Source: Candidatus Palauibacter denitrificans | Lineage (GTDB): Bacteria; Gemmatimonadota; Gemmatimonadetes; Palauibacterales; Palauibacteraceae | DNA length: 59,656 nt | Direction of reading: 5' to 3' | Assembly: GCA_009841015.1 (NCBI GenBank) | Contig: VXMQ01000089.1 | Span: 1-59,656 of the forward strand | Shown here: positions 1-9,699 of the stretch, in pieces | Layout of the letters: every line of letters starts with the position of its first letter | Position numbering within the stretch: position 1 is the first letter of the stretch | Translations under genes and position numbers: made by a program | Notes under the pieces: generated by a model | Database searches by the model: none | Seen by the model: the letters and a program-made list of their open reading frames with translations, nothing else | What the model was told of the DNA's origin: nothing

Positions 1-952
1 GCGACGTGAGACTCGGCGGCACCTCGAAGGCGTTGGCTTCGATCACCGCGTCGAGGAGTCGTTCGCCGACCTCCTCGTCCGCCTGACGTTCGCCCCGCGC
101 CAGGAGTTCCTTTTCGACCGCCTCACGAAGTTCCGCCAGCGTCTCGAAATTCCCGATCTCACTCGCGAAATCGTCCGTGAGGTCCGGAAGTTCGCTGGCA
201 CGGACCTCGTCGAGACGGATCTGCAGCGACCGGGTGGTCCCCGCGAGTTCCTCGGCCCCGAAGTCGTCCGGGTAGGAGACCGTGAACGTGCCTTCCTCGC
301 CGGGTGCCAGCGCGAGTATCGCGTCTTCGACGTCCGGAATCGCGTAGCCCGCGCCCAACTCGAACCGATACGGTTTCTCCGCCGCGCCGTCGCCTCCCTC
401 ATGTTCCCTGATGGCCACCGCGACGACGTCCCCGCTCTGCGGCGCCCGGTCCACGGGCTGGAGCACGGCGTTCTCCTTGCGGATGTTTTCGATGACCTCG
501 TCGACGTCCGCATCCTCGACCGCCACCTCGCGCCGCTTGACCCGGAACCCTCCCGTCCGCGCAAGCTCGATTGCCGGCATTACTTCCACGTCGATGCGGA
601 ACGAGAGCCGCTCCCCGGGCTGGTAGTCCAGTTCGCTCACGACGGGCTCCCCAATGGTGGAGAGGTCGTGCCGCTGGACGGCGTTCCGGAACGCGCGGTT
701 GACGAGCGCATCGACCGTCCGTTCGTCGATGAGGGGACCGTAGCGTTCCTCGACGATCCGGACCGGCACCTTCCCTTTCCGAAATCCCTTGATGCGGGTC
801 GTCTTCCGGAGCTTGGCGGCTTCCCGGCGACGCGTCGCCGCCACCTGCGCGGGGTCCACGGACACGTCGAGGCGGCGCAGGTAATCGTTCTCCTGCTTGA
901 TCGCGACATCGAACGGATCCGTCGCGGCGGCTTGTGAATCGGCTGCGCTCAA
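1..952 (-). CDS. tig: Trigger factor (peptidyl-prolyl isomerase chaperone), C-terminus cut by window edge; probable TTG start at 952
   Basis: Reverse-strand reading gives DVAIKQENDYLRRLDVSVDPAQVAATRRREAAKLRKTTRIKGFRKGKVPVRIVEERYG..., with the trigger-factor N-terminal GFRKGKVP signature. The ORF track misses it because it runs off the edge. Confidence 0.92.
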   Translation of the reverse strand, partial: MSAADSQAAATDPFDVAIKQENDYLRRLDVSVDPAQVAATRRREAAKLRKTTRIKGFRKGKVPVRIVEERYGPLIDERTVDALVNRAFRNAVQRHDLSTIGEPVVSELDYQPGERLSFRIDVEVMPAIELARTGGFRVKRREVAVEDADVDEVIENIRKENAVLQPVDRAPQSGDVVAVAIREHEGGDGAAEKPYRFELGAGYAIPDVEDAILALAPGEEGTFTVSYPDDFGAEELAGTTRSLQIRLDEVRASELPDLTDDFASEIGNFETLAELREAVEKELLARGERQADEEVGERLLDAVIEANAFEVPPSLTS

Positions 953-1020
953 GGTCGGTATGGCTCCCCGCTCGTGTCCTCGCGTCCCCGCACGGGCTGC
1001 TGGCAGTCTACGGCACGAAG

Positions 1021-1103
1021 TGCGAAAGGGGGGATTCGAACCCCCACGGCCAAGGGCCACCAGCTCCTAAGGCTGGCGCGTCTGCCAATTCCGCCACTTT
1101 CGC
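1021..1103 (-). tRNA. tRNA-Leu (anticodon TAG)
   Basis: Reverse strand GCGAAAGTGGCGGAATTGGCAGACGCGCCAGCCTTAGGAGCTGG...GGGGGTTCGAATCCCCCCTTTCGCA: paired acceptor, CTTAGGA anticodon loop, T-loop TTCGAAT, long variable arm. Confidence 0.95.
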
Positions 1104-1207
1104 GCGAACCCGCCAGGTCGACGCAGCGTCGGGATCGGCCGGGAATCTCGGCACCGGCCGGAACGGGGGCAAGCAGGAACCCCCGCCCCCGCCCGGTGCT
1201 TCGCGAA

Positions 1208-2818
1208 TCAGCGTTCCGGGATCACGACGCTCCGGAAAGCGTTCTGCCGACGCCCGTTGGGCAGCAGAATATCGAGTTGCACGCTCAGCGCGTCGCCGGG
1301 CCCCAACCCGGAGATAATGCGCTCGTAGTCGGCCCGCCCTTGAATTTCCTCGCCGTTGATGTCGACGATGAGGGTCCCCTCGGGCAGGCGCAGCCGCCCC
1401 ACCGCGCCCCTCCGGTCTCCGCCGACGATGACGACGCCGCTGAACCCGGGGTCGATCCGGTACTGCGCATGTTCGCGGGCTTCGACTTCGGCGTCATCCT
1501 TTACCGCGATACCGAGGACATCGCCGGTCGCCTCGATCGGCTCGGAGCGTGCCGCGACCCGGGGTGGCGAGTCGGCGTCCGCCGAGATCAGGCGGACGCG
1601 CGCCCGGTCGCGCTCCAGTGTGGAGCGGCGCACGACGTCCAGTTCCACCGTCTCCCCCGGCTCGAAGGCGCGGATCCGCCGCTGCAGTTCTGAAACGCCG
1701 GAGACGGGCTCCCCCGCCACGCCGACGATGACATCGCCGCCTTCGAGTCCGGCCAGCAGGGCGGGGCTGTCGTCGAAGGAGAAGGTCTGGATCTTCGCGC
1801 CCTCGACGCGCTCCAGGCCGTAGAATGCGGCATCCGCCGCGTCGACGTCGGTAATCGAGACGCCGATGAGCGCCCGCCGCACCTCCCCGAACTCGATCAG
1901 GTCGTCGACCACCTCGCGGGCGAGTTCGATCGGGACCGCGAAGCCGTACCCCTGGTAGCTCCCCGTCGTCGAGAGGATCGCCGTGTTGATTCCGATCACC
2001 TCGCCCGCCGCGTTCACCAGCGGCCCGCCCGAGTTGCCCCGGTTGATGACCGCATCCGTCTGGATGAAGTCCTCGATCGCGAGCGGGTTGCGGTTCCGGA
2101 GGATGGAGATGTTGCGCCCCTTGGCGGAGACGATCCCCGCCGTCACGGATGAGAGCAGCGGTCCCGGCGCCGTCCGGAAGCCCGGACTCCCGATCGCGAG
2201 TACCCACTCGCCTACGGCGGTCTCGTCGCTGGAGCCGATGGGGAGGACGGCGATGTCGTCCACCTCGAGCCTGAGCAGCGCCACGTCGGTCTGCGGATCC
2301 CGCCCTACGAGTGCCACGTTGTCGAAGACCCGTCCGTCGTGAAGCTCGATGTCGATGCGCTCCGCGCCCGCGACCACGTGGTTGTTCGTCACCACGTAGC
2401 CGGCTTCCGAGACGATGAAGCCGGATCCGCTCCACTCGACGGTCTGTGGCAGCCGCTCCTCCTCGCGGTTCCGGGCGGTATCGGGCGGGAACTCGAACCC
2501 CGGCGGGAACTCGAACCCCGGCGGCGGCTCAAAGCCCGGCGGCAACGGGGAAGCGTTCGGGAAAGAGGTCTCCCGCTCCGCTGTCAGGTAGATCGTCACG
2601 ACCGCGGGAGCCACGCGCTCCGTCACGTCGGCGAAGCCGTTCCCCATCGTCATCCCGGCGCCGGCGGGCGCCCCGATCACCCATCCCGGATCCCGGTTGC
2701 CGTCTGCCGCGATCGAAACCGGGGTCAGGTCCAGAACCGAAGCCAGCCCCACGCCGAACGCGAACGCGATCGCTGTCGCGATCAGAAGATTCAGTCGAGT
2801 ACGCAGCGAGTCGCTCAT
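1208..2818 (-). CDS. DegP/HtrA-type trypsin-like serine protease with PDZ domains
   Basis: SGSGFIVSEAGYVVTNNHVV, INRGNSGGPLVN, and PDZ-like regions; N-terminal TM/signal. Start chosen at MSDSLRTRLN inside ORF 1208..2848. Confidence 0.93.
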   Translation of the reverse strand: MSDSLRTRLNLLIATAIAFAFGVGLASVLDLTPVSIAADGNRDPGWVIGAPAGAGMTMGNGFADVTERVAPAVVTIYLTAERETSFPNASPLPPGFEPPPGFEFPPGFEFPPDTARNREEERLPQTVEWSGSGFIVSEAGYVVTNNHVVAGAERIDIELHDGRVFDNVALVGRDPQTDVALLRLEVDDIAVLPIGSSDETAVGEWVLAIGSPGFRTAPGPLLSSVTAGIVSAKGRNISILRNRNPLAIEDFIQTDAVINRGNSGGPLVNAAGEVIGINTAILSTTGSYQGYGFAVPIELAREVVDDLIEFGEVRRALIGVSITDVDAADAAFYGLERVEGAKIQTFSFDDSPALLAGLEGGDVIVGVAGEPVSGVSELQRRIRAFEPGETVELDVVRRSTLERDRARVRLISADADSPPRVAARSEPIEATGDVLGIAVKDDAEVEAREHAQYRIDPGFSGVVIVGGDRRGAVGRLRLPEGTLIVDINGEEIQGRADYERIISGLGPGDALSVQLDILLPNGRRQNAFRSVVIPER

Positions 2819-2971
2819 CCCTCTATCTCCCTCTCCCGGCCGCATCATCCAGCGACCGAAGTACGAATATAGCAGACACCCCCGAACGCCGAACCATGGG
2901 ATGAACGGCGCGCGACCCGGGGTTGCCCACGAGCAGGCCCCGGGCCGCGCCCCGCCAGACCGGTCGAAGGG

Positions 2972-4915
2972 CTACTTGTCGTCGGACTCCTCGACGATCT
3001 CGTAGTCCGCCTCGACGACTTCCGCTTCGTCGTCGTCCGCCTCCACCTCGACTTCGGCTTCTCCGTCGCCGGCTCCCGGCATGTCGCCTGGCGAGGCGTC
3101 CGCCCCCATCCCGGCCGCGGCGTACATCTTCTGCGCCGCCGCGCCGACCGCTTCCTGGATGGCCGTGGTCGCCGCGGCCACCTCCTCGGTGTCGTCCTGC
3201 TTGAGCGCCGCGCGCCCCCGCTCCAGCGTCTCCTCGATCGCGGACCGGTCCGCGTCGTCGAGCGACTCCTTCCAGTCTTCGAGGTTCTTCTCCGTCTGGT
3301 ACACGAGGGAGTCGAGCCGGTTGCGGGTCTCGACGGTCTCGCGCCGCTCCTGGTCCTCCGCGGCATGCGATTCCGCGTCCCTCACCATGCTCTCGATCTC
3401 GGCGTCGGAGAGCCCCGAAGACGCCTCGATGCGGATCTTCTGCTCCTTGCCCGTCGCCTTGTCCCTGGCGCTCACGTGCAGGATGCCGTTCGCGTCGATG
3501 TCGAAGGTGACCTCGACCTGGGGCACGCCGCGCGGCGCGGGCGGGATGCCCGTGAGCTGGAAGCGGCCGATCGTCTTGTTTCCGCTCGCCATCTTCCGCT
3601 CGCCCTGGAGCACGTGGATGTCGACCGTGTTCTGGTTGTCCTCCGCGGTCGAGAAGATCTCCGACTTCTTCGTGGGGATCGTCGTGTTGCGCTCGATGAG
3701 CGACGTCATGACCCCGCCCAGCGTCTCGATCCCGAGCGAGAGCGGGGTGACGTCGAGCAGCAGTACGTCCTTCACGTCGCCGCCGAGCACGCCGCCCTGG
3801 ATCGCGGCCCCGATGCCCACGACCTCATCCGGGTTCACGCCCCTGTGCGGATCCTGACCGAAGAAGTCCTTGACGACTTCCTGGATCTTCGGGATCCGGG
3901 TCGAGCCGCCCACCAGGATGACCTCGTCGATCTCGTCGACCGAGAGACCGGCGTCGGCCAGCGCCTTCTCCATCGGCGGAATCGTGCGCTGGATCAGGTC
4001 GTCCACCAACTGCTCGAACTTCGCCCGCGAGAGGGCGAGGTTGAGGTGCTTGGGCCCCGACGCGTCGGCCGTGATGAAGGGGAGGTTGATGTCGGTCTGC
4101 ATGGTCGAGCTGAGCTCGATCTTCGCCTTCTCCGCCGCCTCCTTGAGGCGCTGCAGCGCCATCGGGTCCGCCGAAAGGTCGATCCCCTGGTCCTTCTTGA
4201 ACTCGTCCACGAGCCAGTTGATGAGGCGCTGGTCGAAGTCGTCTCCGCCGAGGTGCGTGTCGCCGTTCGTGGCCTTCACCTCGAACACGCCGTCCCCGAG
4301 TTCGAGCACGGAGATGTCGTAGGTCCCGCCGCCGAGGTCGAACACCGCGATCTTCTCGTCCGACTTCTTGTCGAGACCGTAGGCGAGCGCCGCGGCCGTC
4401 GGCTCATTGATGATCCGCCGGACCGTAAGACCGGCCACGCGGCCCGCGTCCTTCGTCGCCTGGCGCTGCGCGTCGTTGAAGTAGGCCGGGACCGTGATCA
4501 CGGCCTCCGTCACTTCCTGGCCCAGATAGTCCTCGGCCGTCTGCTTCATCTTCTGCAGCACCATGGCCGAGAGTTCGGGCGGCGTGAAGGTCTTGTCCGC
4601 GTGCGCAATCCGCACCTGAACGCGGTCCTGGTTGTCGCCCTGGATGTCGTAGGTGACGAGCTTCATCTCCTCGCCCACCTCGGACCGCTTGCGGCCCATG
4701 AAGCGCTTGATCGAGGCGACGGTGTTGAGGGGATTGGTGACGGCCTGCCGCTTGGCGACCTGCCCGACGAGCCGCTCACCCTCCTTCGTGAAGGCGACCA
4801 CCGAGGGCGTGGTGCGCGCGCCCTCCGCGCTCGGGATGACGACGGGGTCTCCACCTTCCATTACCGCGACGACCGAGTTCGTCGTCCCGAGATCGATTCC
4901 GATGATCTTGCCCAT
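2972..4915 (-). CDS. dnaK: Molecular chaperone DnaK (Hsp70)
   Basis: [22 protein letters not shown]..., [25 protein letters not shown], acidic C-terminal tail. The longer ORF start (5437) is rejected. Confidence 0.98.
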   Translation of the reverse strand: MGKIIGIDLGTTNSVVAVMEGGDPVVIPSAEGARTTPSVVAFTKEGERLVGQVAKRQAVTNPLNTVASIKRFMGRKRSEVGEEMKLVTYDIQGDNQDRVQVRIAHADKTFTPPELSAMVLQKMKQTAEDYLGQEVTEAVITVPAYFNDAQRQATKDAGRVAGLTVRRIINEPTAAALAYGLDKKSDEKIAVFDLGGGTYDISVLELGDGVFEVKATNGDTHLGGDDFDQRLINWLVDEFKKDQGIDLSADPMALQRLKEAAEKAKIELSSTMQTDINLPFITADASGPKHLNLALSRAKFEQLVDDLIQRTIPPMEKALADAGLSVDEIDEVILVGGSTRIPKIQEVVKDFFGQDPHRGVNPDEVVGIGAAIQGGVLGGDVKDVLLLDVTPLSLGIETLGGVMTSLIERNTTIPTKKSEIFSTAEDNQNTVDIHVLQGERKMASGNKTIGRFQLTGIPPAPRGVPQVEVTFDIDANGILHVSARDKATGKEQKIRIEASSGLSDAEIESMVRDAESHAAEDQERRETVETRNRLDSLVYQTEKNLEDWKESLDDADRSAIEETLERGRAALKQDDTEEVAAATTAIQEAVGAAAQKMYAAAGMGADASPGDMPGAGDGEAEVEVEADDDEAEVVEADYEIVEESDDK

Positions 4916-5077
4916 TGGTTTTCCTTGGCTTGTGCTTGTCCGCTGTTTCCGGTGGTTCCGTCCCAGGCCCCAACCGCACGGGGCGGCCGCTCCTGCCGGC
5001 GTGCGCCCGCGAACCCACACATGTGCAATCGCCGTGCCGTTCCGCGGGCCGCCTGTGCACCGCCTTTTCCGACAAAA

Positions 5078-5116
5078 TGGCACTCGGGGAGAGCCGCGCT
5101 CCGGCGCGGAGTGCCA
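5078..5116. promoter_or_regulatory. Inverted repeat TGGCACTC-N23-GAGTGCCA with internal CCGCGC-TCCG-GCGCGG stem, in the divergent dnaK/nupC intergenic region
   Basis: Directly visible. The GCACTC/GAGTGC cores match CIRCE half-sites but the spacer is 23 rather than 9 nt. Confidence 0.6.
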
Positions 5117-5213
5117 AAGTGGCATGAAAAGGGGCGGGGTTGTGGCGCGGAAGACGGGACGGGGTATGTTCCCCGGGCTCCCGTCGCCCCGAACCCTCAG
5201 CCGGAGTGCGCCG

Positions 5214-6665
5214 ATGTCCCAGCGTCGCGACCCTTCCCGCTCCGCAACCGCGGCGCCTTCGGCGATGCGGCGGGAGGGCTGGCTGCTCCTGGCTTTCGTC
5301 ACCGTGCTGTGTGTCGGCCTGGCCGCGGGCGCGGTGCCGCTATCGGCGCAGGGACTCGAGGGCGTGGGCGGCGCGATCGACGAACCGTTCTTCTCCCGTC
5401 TGGCGCGGGGCCTGCTCGGGATCGCCTTCCTGCTCACGACGGTGTGGCTCTGCTCGGCCCACCGGAAGTCGATCTCGTGGCCGCTCGTCGCGAAGGGCCT
5501 CGGGCTTCAGATCGCCTTCGCGCTCCTCGTTCTCAAGACGGGGATCGGTCACGCCTTCTTCAGTGCCGTCAACGACATCTTCGTCGCCCTCATCGGGTAT
5601 ACGAACGCCGGGTCGCGCTTCGTGTTCGGGTCGCTCGTGGACTACGGGACTCCGGTTGAAGGGGGCGCGGGCGGCGTCGTGAACATCGGCGCGAACTTCG
5701 CCTTCAGCGTTCTGCCCACGATCATCTTCTTCTCCTCTCTCATGGCCCTCGCCTATCACCTGGGATTCATGCAGCGGGTGGTGCGGGGCGTCGCGTGGGC
5801 GATGCAGCGCACCCTCGGGACGAGCGGCGCGGAGACGACCTCCGCCGCCGGCAACATCTTCGTCGGCCAGACGGAGGCGCCGCTCCTCATCCGGCCCTTC
5901 GTGGACCGGATGACGCTGTCCGAACTCAACACCGTGATGACGGGAGGCTTCGCGACCGTGGCGGGCGGCGCGCTGGCGGCGTACGTCGCGATCCTCGTGG
6001 GGGTGTTCCCGGGGATCGCGGGGCACCTCCTGGCGGCGAGCATCATGGCGGCGCCGGCGGGGATCGTGGTGAGCAAGATGTTGATGCCCGAGACGGAAGA
6101 ACCCGAGACGCGCGGCACGCTGGATATCGACCCGCCACAGGCGCACGCCAACGTGATCGACGCGGCGGCCGGAGGGGCCGGGGACGGGCTGAAGCTCGCC
6201 TTGAACGTGGGCGCCATGCTCCTCGCCTTCCTCGCCATCATCGCCCTGGGGAACGGCATCATCGGCTGGGTGACGGGGCTGTTCGGCGTCGAGGGAGTCA
6301 CGCTCGAGCGGATCTTCGGCTGGGTCTTCGCTCCCGTGGCCTGGCTCATCGGCGTCCCGTGGGCGGACGCGGTCGAGGTCGGGACGCTGTTCGGCGTGAA
6401 GATGGTCGCGAACGAGTTCCTCGCCTTCACGAACCTCGGGGCCGGGCTCGGCGGCGACCTTCAGCTCTCCAACAAGTCGCTGATCATGTGCACCTACGCA
6501 CTGACGGGATTCGCGAACTTCAGCTCGATCGCGATCCAGATCGGGGGCATCGGGGGGATCGCCCCCGGCCGGCGGGAGGATCTTTCGAAGCTCGGCCTCC
6601 GGGCGATGCTCGGGGGGACGGTCGCGACCTGGATGACCGCGACGCTGGCCGGAGTCCTCGCGTGA
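5214..6665 (+). CDS. NupC-type concentrative nucleoside transporter
   Basis: [57 protein letters not shown] are typical CNT motifs; start chosen at [10 protein letters not shown]. Confidence 0.93.
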   Translation: MSQRRDPSRSATAAPSAMRREGWLLLAFVTVLCVGLAAGAVPLSAQGLEGVGGAIDEPFFSRLARGLLGIAFLLTTVWLCSAHRKSISWPLVAKGLGLQIAFALLVLKTGIGHAFFSAVNDIFVALIGYTNAGSRFVFGSLVDYGTPVEGGAGGVVNIGANFAFSVLPTIIFFSSLMALAYHLGFMQRVVRGVAWAMQRTLGTSGAETTSAAGNIFVGQTEAPLLIRPFVDRMTLSELNTVMTGGFATVAGGALAAYVAILVGVFPGIAGHLLAASIMAAPAGIVVSKMLMPETEEPETRGTLDIDPPQAHANVIDAAAGGAGDGLKLALNVGAMLLAFLAIIALGNGIIGWVTGLFGVEGVTLERIFGWVFAPVAWLIGVPWADAVEVGTLFGVKMVANEFLAFTNLGAGLGGDLQLSNKSLIMCTYALTGFANFSSIAIQIGGIGGIAPGRREDLSKLGLRAMLGGTVATWMTATLAGVLA

Positions 6666-7507
6666 CCCGCGCCGCCGACCTGGAGGCCGGCGTCGAAGCG
6701 GCGGCCGCCGCGCTGAGGGCCCGCATCGGGGAGCGGCTGGGCGGCGATCCGCCGCACGTCGCGATCACCATGGGTTCGGGACTCGGCGGCCTCGGGGAAG
6801 AGATCGAGGATCCGGTGCGCGTGCCCTACGAGGATCTTCCCGGCTGGCCTCGCCCCACCGTCATCGGCCACGCCGGCCACGCGCTCATCGGGACGCTCGG
6901 CGGCCGGCCGGTCCTGGGCCTCAGCGGACGCGTCCACCTCTACGAGGGCGGCCCGCCGGAGCGCGTCGTCTTCTACGTGCGCGTCGCGGCGGCGCTGGGC
7001 ATCCCGGTCATCTTCCTCTCGAACGCGGCCGGGGCGATCCGGGAGGGCTGGCACCCGGGCGAACTGATGCTGATCGCCGACCACCTCAACCTGACCGGCA
7101 CGAGCCCGCTCATCGGTCCCGTGGTGGGGACGGAGAGCCGCTTCCCCGACCTGACCTTCGCCTATGACCGGGACCTGCGGGTGGTCGTCCGCGAGGCCGC
7201 GTCCGAGCTGGGCCACACGCTTCACGAGGGCGTCTACGCGGCGATGCACGGCCCCGCATTCGAGACGCCGGCCGAGATCCGCATGCTGCGGGCGCTGGGT
7301 GTCGACGCCGTCGGGATGTCCACAGTCCCGGAGGTCATCGCGGCGCGCGCCGTCGGCATCCGCTGCGTCGCCGTCTCCTGCCTCACGAACTACGCCGCCG
7401 GGGTCCTCGACGAACCGCTGAATCACGAAGAAGTGCTGGAGACGACGAAGCTCGCCCAAGCCGACTTCCAGCGCCTCGTCGCCGAATCGGTCCGCCGCTT
7501 CCCGTAG
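6662..7507 (+). CDS. Purine nucleoside phosphorylase (PNP family)
   Basis: MGSGLGGL, GHAGHALIGTLGGRPVLGLSGRVHLYEG, SNAAGAIREGWHPGELMLIADHLNLTG, HGPAFETPAEIRMLRALGVDAVGMSTVPEVIAAR. GTG start overlaps the nupC stop. Confidence 0.95.
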   Translation: MTRAADLEAGVEAAAAALRARIGERLGGDPPHVAITMGSGLGGLGEEIEDPVRVPYEDLPGWPRPTVIGHAGHALIGTLGGRPVLGLSGRVHLYEGGPPERVVFYVRVAAALGIPVIFLSNAAGAIREGWHPGELMLIADHLNLTGTSPLIGPVVGTESRFPDLTFAYDRDLRVVVREAASELGHTLHEGVYAAMHGPAFETPAEIRMLRALGVDAVGMSTVPEVIAARAVGIRCVAVSCLTNYAAGVLDEPLNHEEVLETTKLAQADFQRLVAESVRRFP

Positions 7508-7566
7508 CGTAGTGGCCCGTTCCCTCGCCCCGGCCTGTGCGGCCGGATCGCGCGGGCGGGTCCGGG

Positions 7567-7956
7567 TCAGCCCTGGCCCACCCCCCTGCCGGCGCCGGTG
7601 TCCGGGAAGGGAATGCCGAACGCATGGCCCTCCAGCCGGGCCACCGAAGTGCTCGTCTTCGCCACTTCGCCCCGGAGCGCACCGATCTCGCTCCCGAGCT
7701 TGTCGCGCACGTCCTTGATCTCGCCCCGGAGGCCGTGGATTTCGTTTCCGAGCTTGTCGCGCACGTCCTTGATTTCCCCCCGGAGTTCGGCGCGCGTGTC
7801 GCGCAGCTCGCGCCGCACGTCCCCAATCTCGCCCCGGAGTTCGTCGCTCAGCTTGTCGACCCGGCCGCCGAGCTTGCGGTTGCCCAGTTCCAGCTTCACG
7901 CCGACGCCGATGATGGCCAGGACCACCGTGATGAGTCCGATCACATCAAACCCCAT
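7567..7956 (-). CDS. Small TM + coiled-coil protein with internal repeats
   Basis: MGFDVIGLITVVLAIIGVGVKLELGNRKLGGRVDKLSDELRGEIGDVRREL...EIKDVRDKLGNEIHGLRGEIKDVRDKLGSEIGALRGE; about 54-bp direct repeat in DNA. Confidence 0.7.
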   Translation of the reverse strand: MGFDVIGLITVVLAIIGVGVKLELGNRKLGGRVDKLSDELRGEIGDVRRELRDTRAELRGEIKDVRDKLGNEIHGLRGEIKDVRDKLGSEIGALRGEVAKTSTSVARLEGHAFGIPFPDTGAGRGVGQG

Positions 7957-8147
7957 CGCCCGAGAATCTCCCGCTGAAGGTTCACCATGACGCGTTGCCG
8001 CTGCGGCTGTCCGCACATGGCCAACCTCCAGACGCCCATCAATGTGGCCTCAACCGGGCGCCATCTTCAAGCCGGACCGGGACGCCGACGCTGCTCACCG
8101 GCACGATCGCGGTTGACCGCAGGCCGTCGGCCGGTCAGCGTCAGCAC

Positions 8148-9302
8148 ATGACCCTGCGATCATGGATTGCGATGTCGCTGTTGGCCGCGGTGACCGCCGG
8201 TTGTGGCCGGCCGGCGTCCACGGCGTGCGAAATCGCGGACCCCGAGGGTCGTGTCGTACGAAACACGAGCGCCGGCGTCTGGCCAACGGATCTCTCCTGG
8301 CGCGAGGTGTGGCGAGCCGGAGGCGCCGAGGAGGCGGAGGAGCTGGTCTTTCCGGCGGACGTCGCCGTAGGTCCCGACGGATCGGTGGCCATCGCGGACT
8401 GGGGTCTCGGCGAAGTCATCCTGCTCGACCCCGATGGAGCGTGGCAGGGGCCGGTCATGACGCGCGGCGAAGGCCCCGGTGAGGTCCAGGCACCGGCCGC
8501 GGTGACCTGGATGGATGCCAACACGCTCCTCGTCCTCGACTTCGGGGCCTTCCGGCTGACCACACTGGATCTCCCTTCACGCTCGGCCAGCGTCACGGCG
8601 GTCGATCCGGCGTTCATGTCACCCGTATTCGCGTCCGGCGAGGTCACGTTCGTGGCGCTCCAACCGGATTCCACGGTGTGGCTGGAGTTCCCCGGCCCCG
8701 TCGAGGACGGTTGGGAGGAGCGGTCCTTCGTCCGCTGGTCTCCGGAAAGTCCGGCGAACGATACGGTCGCGCGGTCCAGTGCCAGAGCGTTGGAGCGCAC
8801 GACGTTGCCCGCATGGCCGCGGTCGCTGGTGGGCGTCGGCGCGGAGACCCGGGTCGTTTCCGACCCGGACGGACGTTACGAACTGACGGTATTCGACCGG
8901 GATGACACCATGCTCGTTCGGTTCTGCCATCCGGGCGAGGCGCTTCCACTCTCGCCTGCCGAGCGCGGTGAGACCCCGGATGAGCGCATGCCCGAGGCGT
9001 GGCGGACCGCTCTCCGCGAACTCGGAGATCCACCGGATCCGGCGATCATCTCCCGAATCGTCGTGGACGCGGACAGCCGGATCTGGGTTCAGCGGGACCG
9101 TCCCCTCCCCGGTGCCGCTGGCCCGCACGGAGCCCCGGGAGCCCTGCACGACGTGTTCCTCCCGTCCGGACGCTTCGTCGGCTCGATCCGCCTTCCGGAC
9201 GACCATCGACTCCTGGACGCGCGAGGCCGCAGGGTATGGACCCTCCACACCGGCAGCCTCGACGAATCCTCCATCGCGGCCCTCGAGATCGAGGGACTCT
9301 GA
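8148..9302 (+). CDS. Secreted 6-bladed beta-propeller-like lipoprotein
   Basis: Lipobox-like LLAAVTAGCG; VAVGPDGSVAIADWGLGEVILLDPDG...TRGEGPGEVQAPAAVTWMDANTLLVLDFG. Confidence 0.75.
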   Translation: MTLRSWIAMSLLAAVTAGCGRPASTACEIADPEGRVVRNTSAGVWPTDLSWREVWRAGGAEEAEELVFPADVAVGPDGSVAIADWGLGEVILLDPDGAWQGPVMTRGEGPGEVQAPAAVTWMDANTLLVLDFGAFRLTTLDLPSRSASVTAVDPAFMSPVFASGEVTFVALQPDSTVWLEFPGPVEDGWEERSFVRWSPESPANDTVARSSARALERTTLPAWPRSLVGVGAETRVVSDPDGRYELTVFDRDDTMLVRFCHPGEALPLSPAERGETPDERMPEAWRTALRELGDPPDPAIISRIVVDADSRIWVQRDRPLPGAAGPHGAPGALHDVFLPSGRFVGSIRLPDDHRLLDARGRRVWTLHTGSLDESSIAALEIEGL

Positions 9303-9343
9303 ACTTGCCAGGGCTTCAAAGCTTCGTCCCGCAGCACATTCCC

Positions 9344-9423
9344 TGCATCGCGAACTACGCCGCCGGGGTCCTCGACGAACCTTCCAGCGCATCGTCGCCC
9401 AGTCGATCCGCCGGTTCCGGTAG
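9344..9423 (+). pseudogene. 3'-end remnant of a purine nucleoside phosphorylase gene with an internal deletion of about 49 nt
   Basis: tgcatcgcgaactacgccgccggggtcctcgacgaac|cttccagcgcatcgtcgcccagtcgatccgccggttccggtag closely matches the 3' end of the PNP gene at 7379-7507 with its middle missing. Confidence 0.88.
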
Positions 9424-9699
9424 CTCCGCAGCGCCCCGGTCGGCGCCTGGGTCAACTCGCGCCCACCGGCAATGGCGCCGCCAGCCGTTTCCGTCGATCG
9501 ACCTGGAGTATCCGTCCACTTAATCTACTGTCGTACAGGACTTTACGAACATTTCACGATGAGAACGCGGCCTCCGCCGCGCCGACAGGCTGGATCGGCG
9601 ATCGCGAAGTTTTGCCCTCGGGAGGACCATTAACTAGTAGAGACCGGAGACACATCGAGGACGCGGATCCCGCCGCGTTCCCGTTCGAAAGAGGCCGAC

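Noticed and set aside
4653-5213. N-terminal extension of the nupC-like ORF
   Set aside because: It overlaps dnaK coding sequence; [10 protein letters not shown] at 5214 precedes the first TM helix.
4916-5437. N-terminal extension of dnaK in ORF 2972-5437
   Set aside because: The extension is low-complexity and precedes the canonical [14 protein letters not shown] start; it covers the divergent promoter region.
3365-5659. 764-aa + strand ORF opposite dnaK, and similar long shadow ORFs (18427-20832, 25671-28193, 32814-34304, 42114-44057, 45495-48224, 49590-51731, 51541-53328)
   Set aside because: Each lies antisense to a gene with clear family motifs and has the Arg/Pro/Ala/Gly/His/Val-rich composition expected of shadow frames in high-GC DNA.
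5795-6661. N-terminal extension of the PNP ORF
   Set aside because: It reads an Arg/Asp/Gly-rich shadow frame of the transporter gene; GTG at 6662 fits the PNP N-terminus and overlap with the upstream stop.
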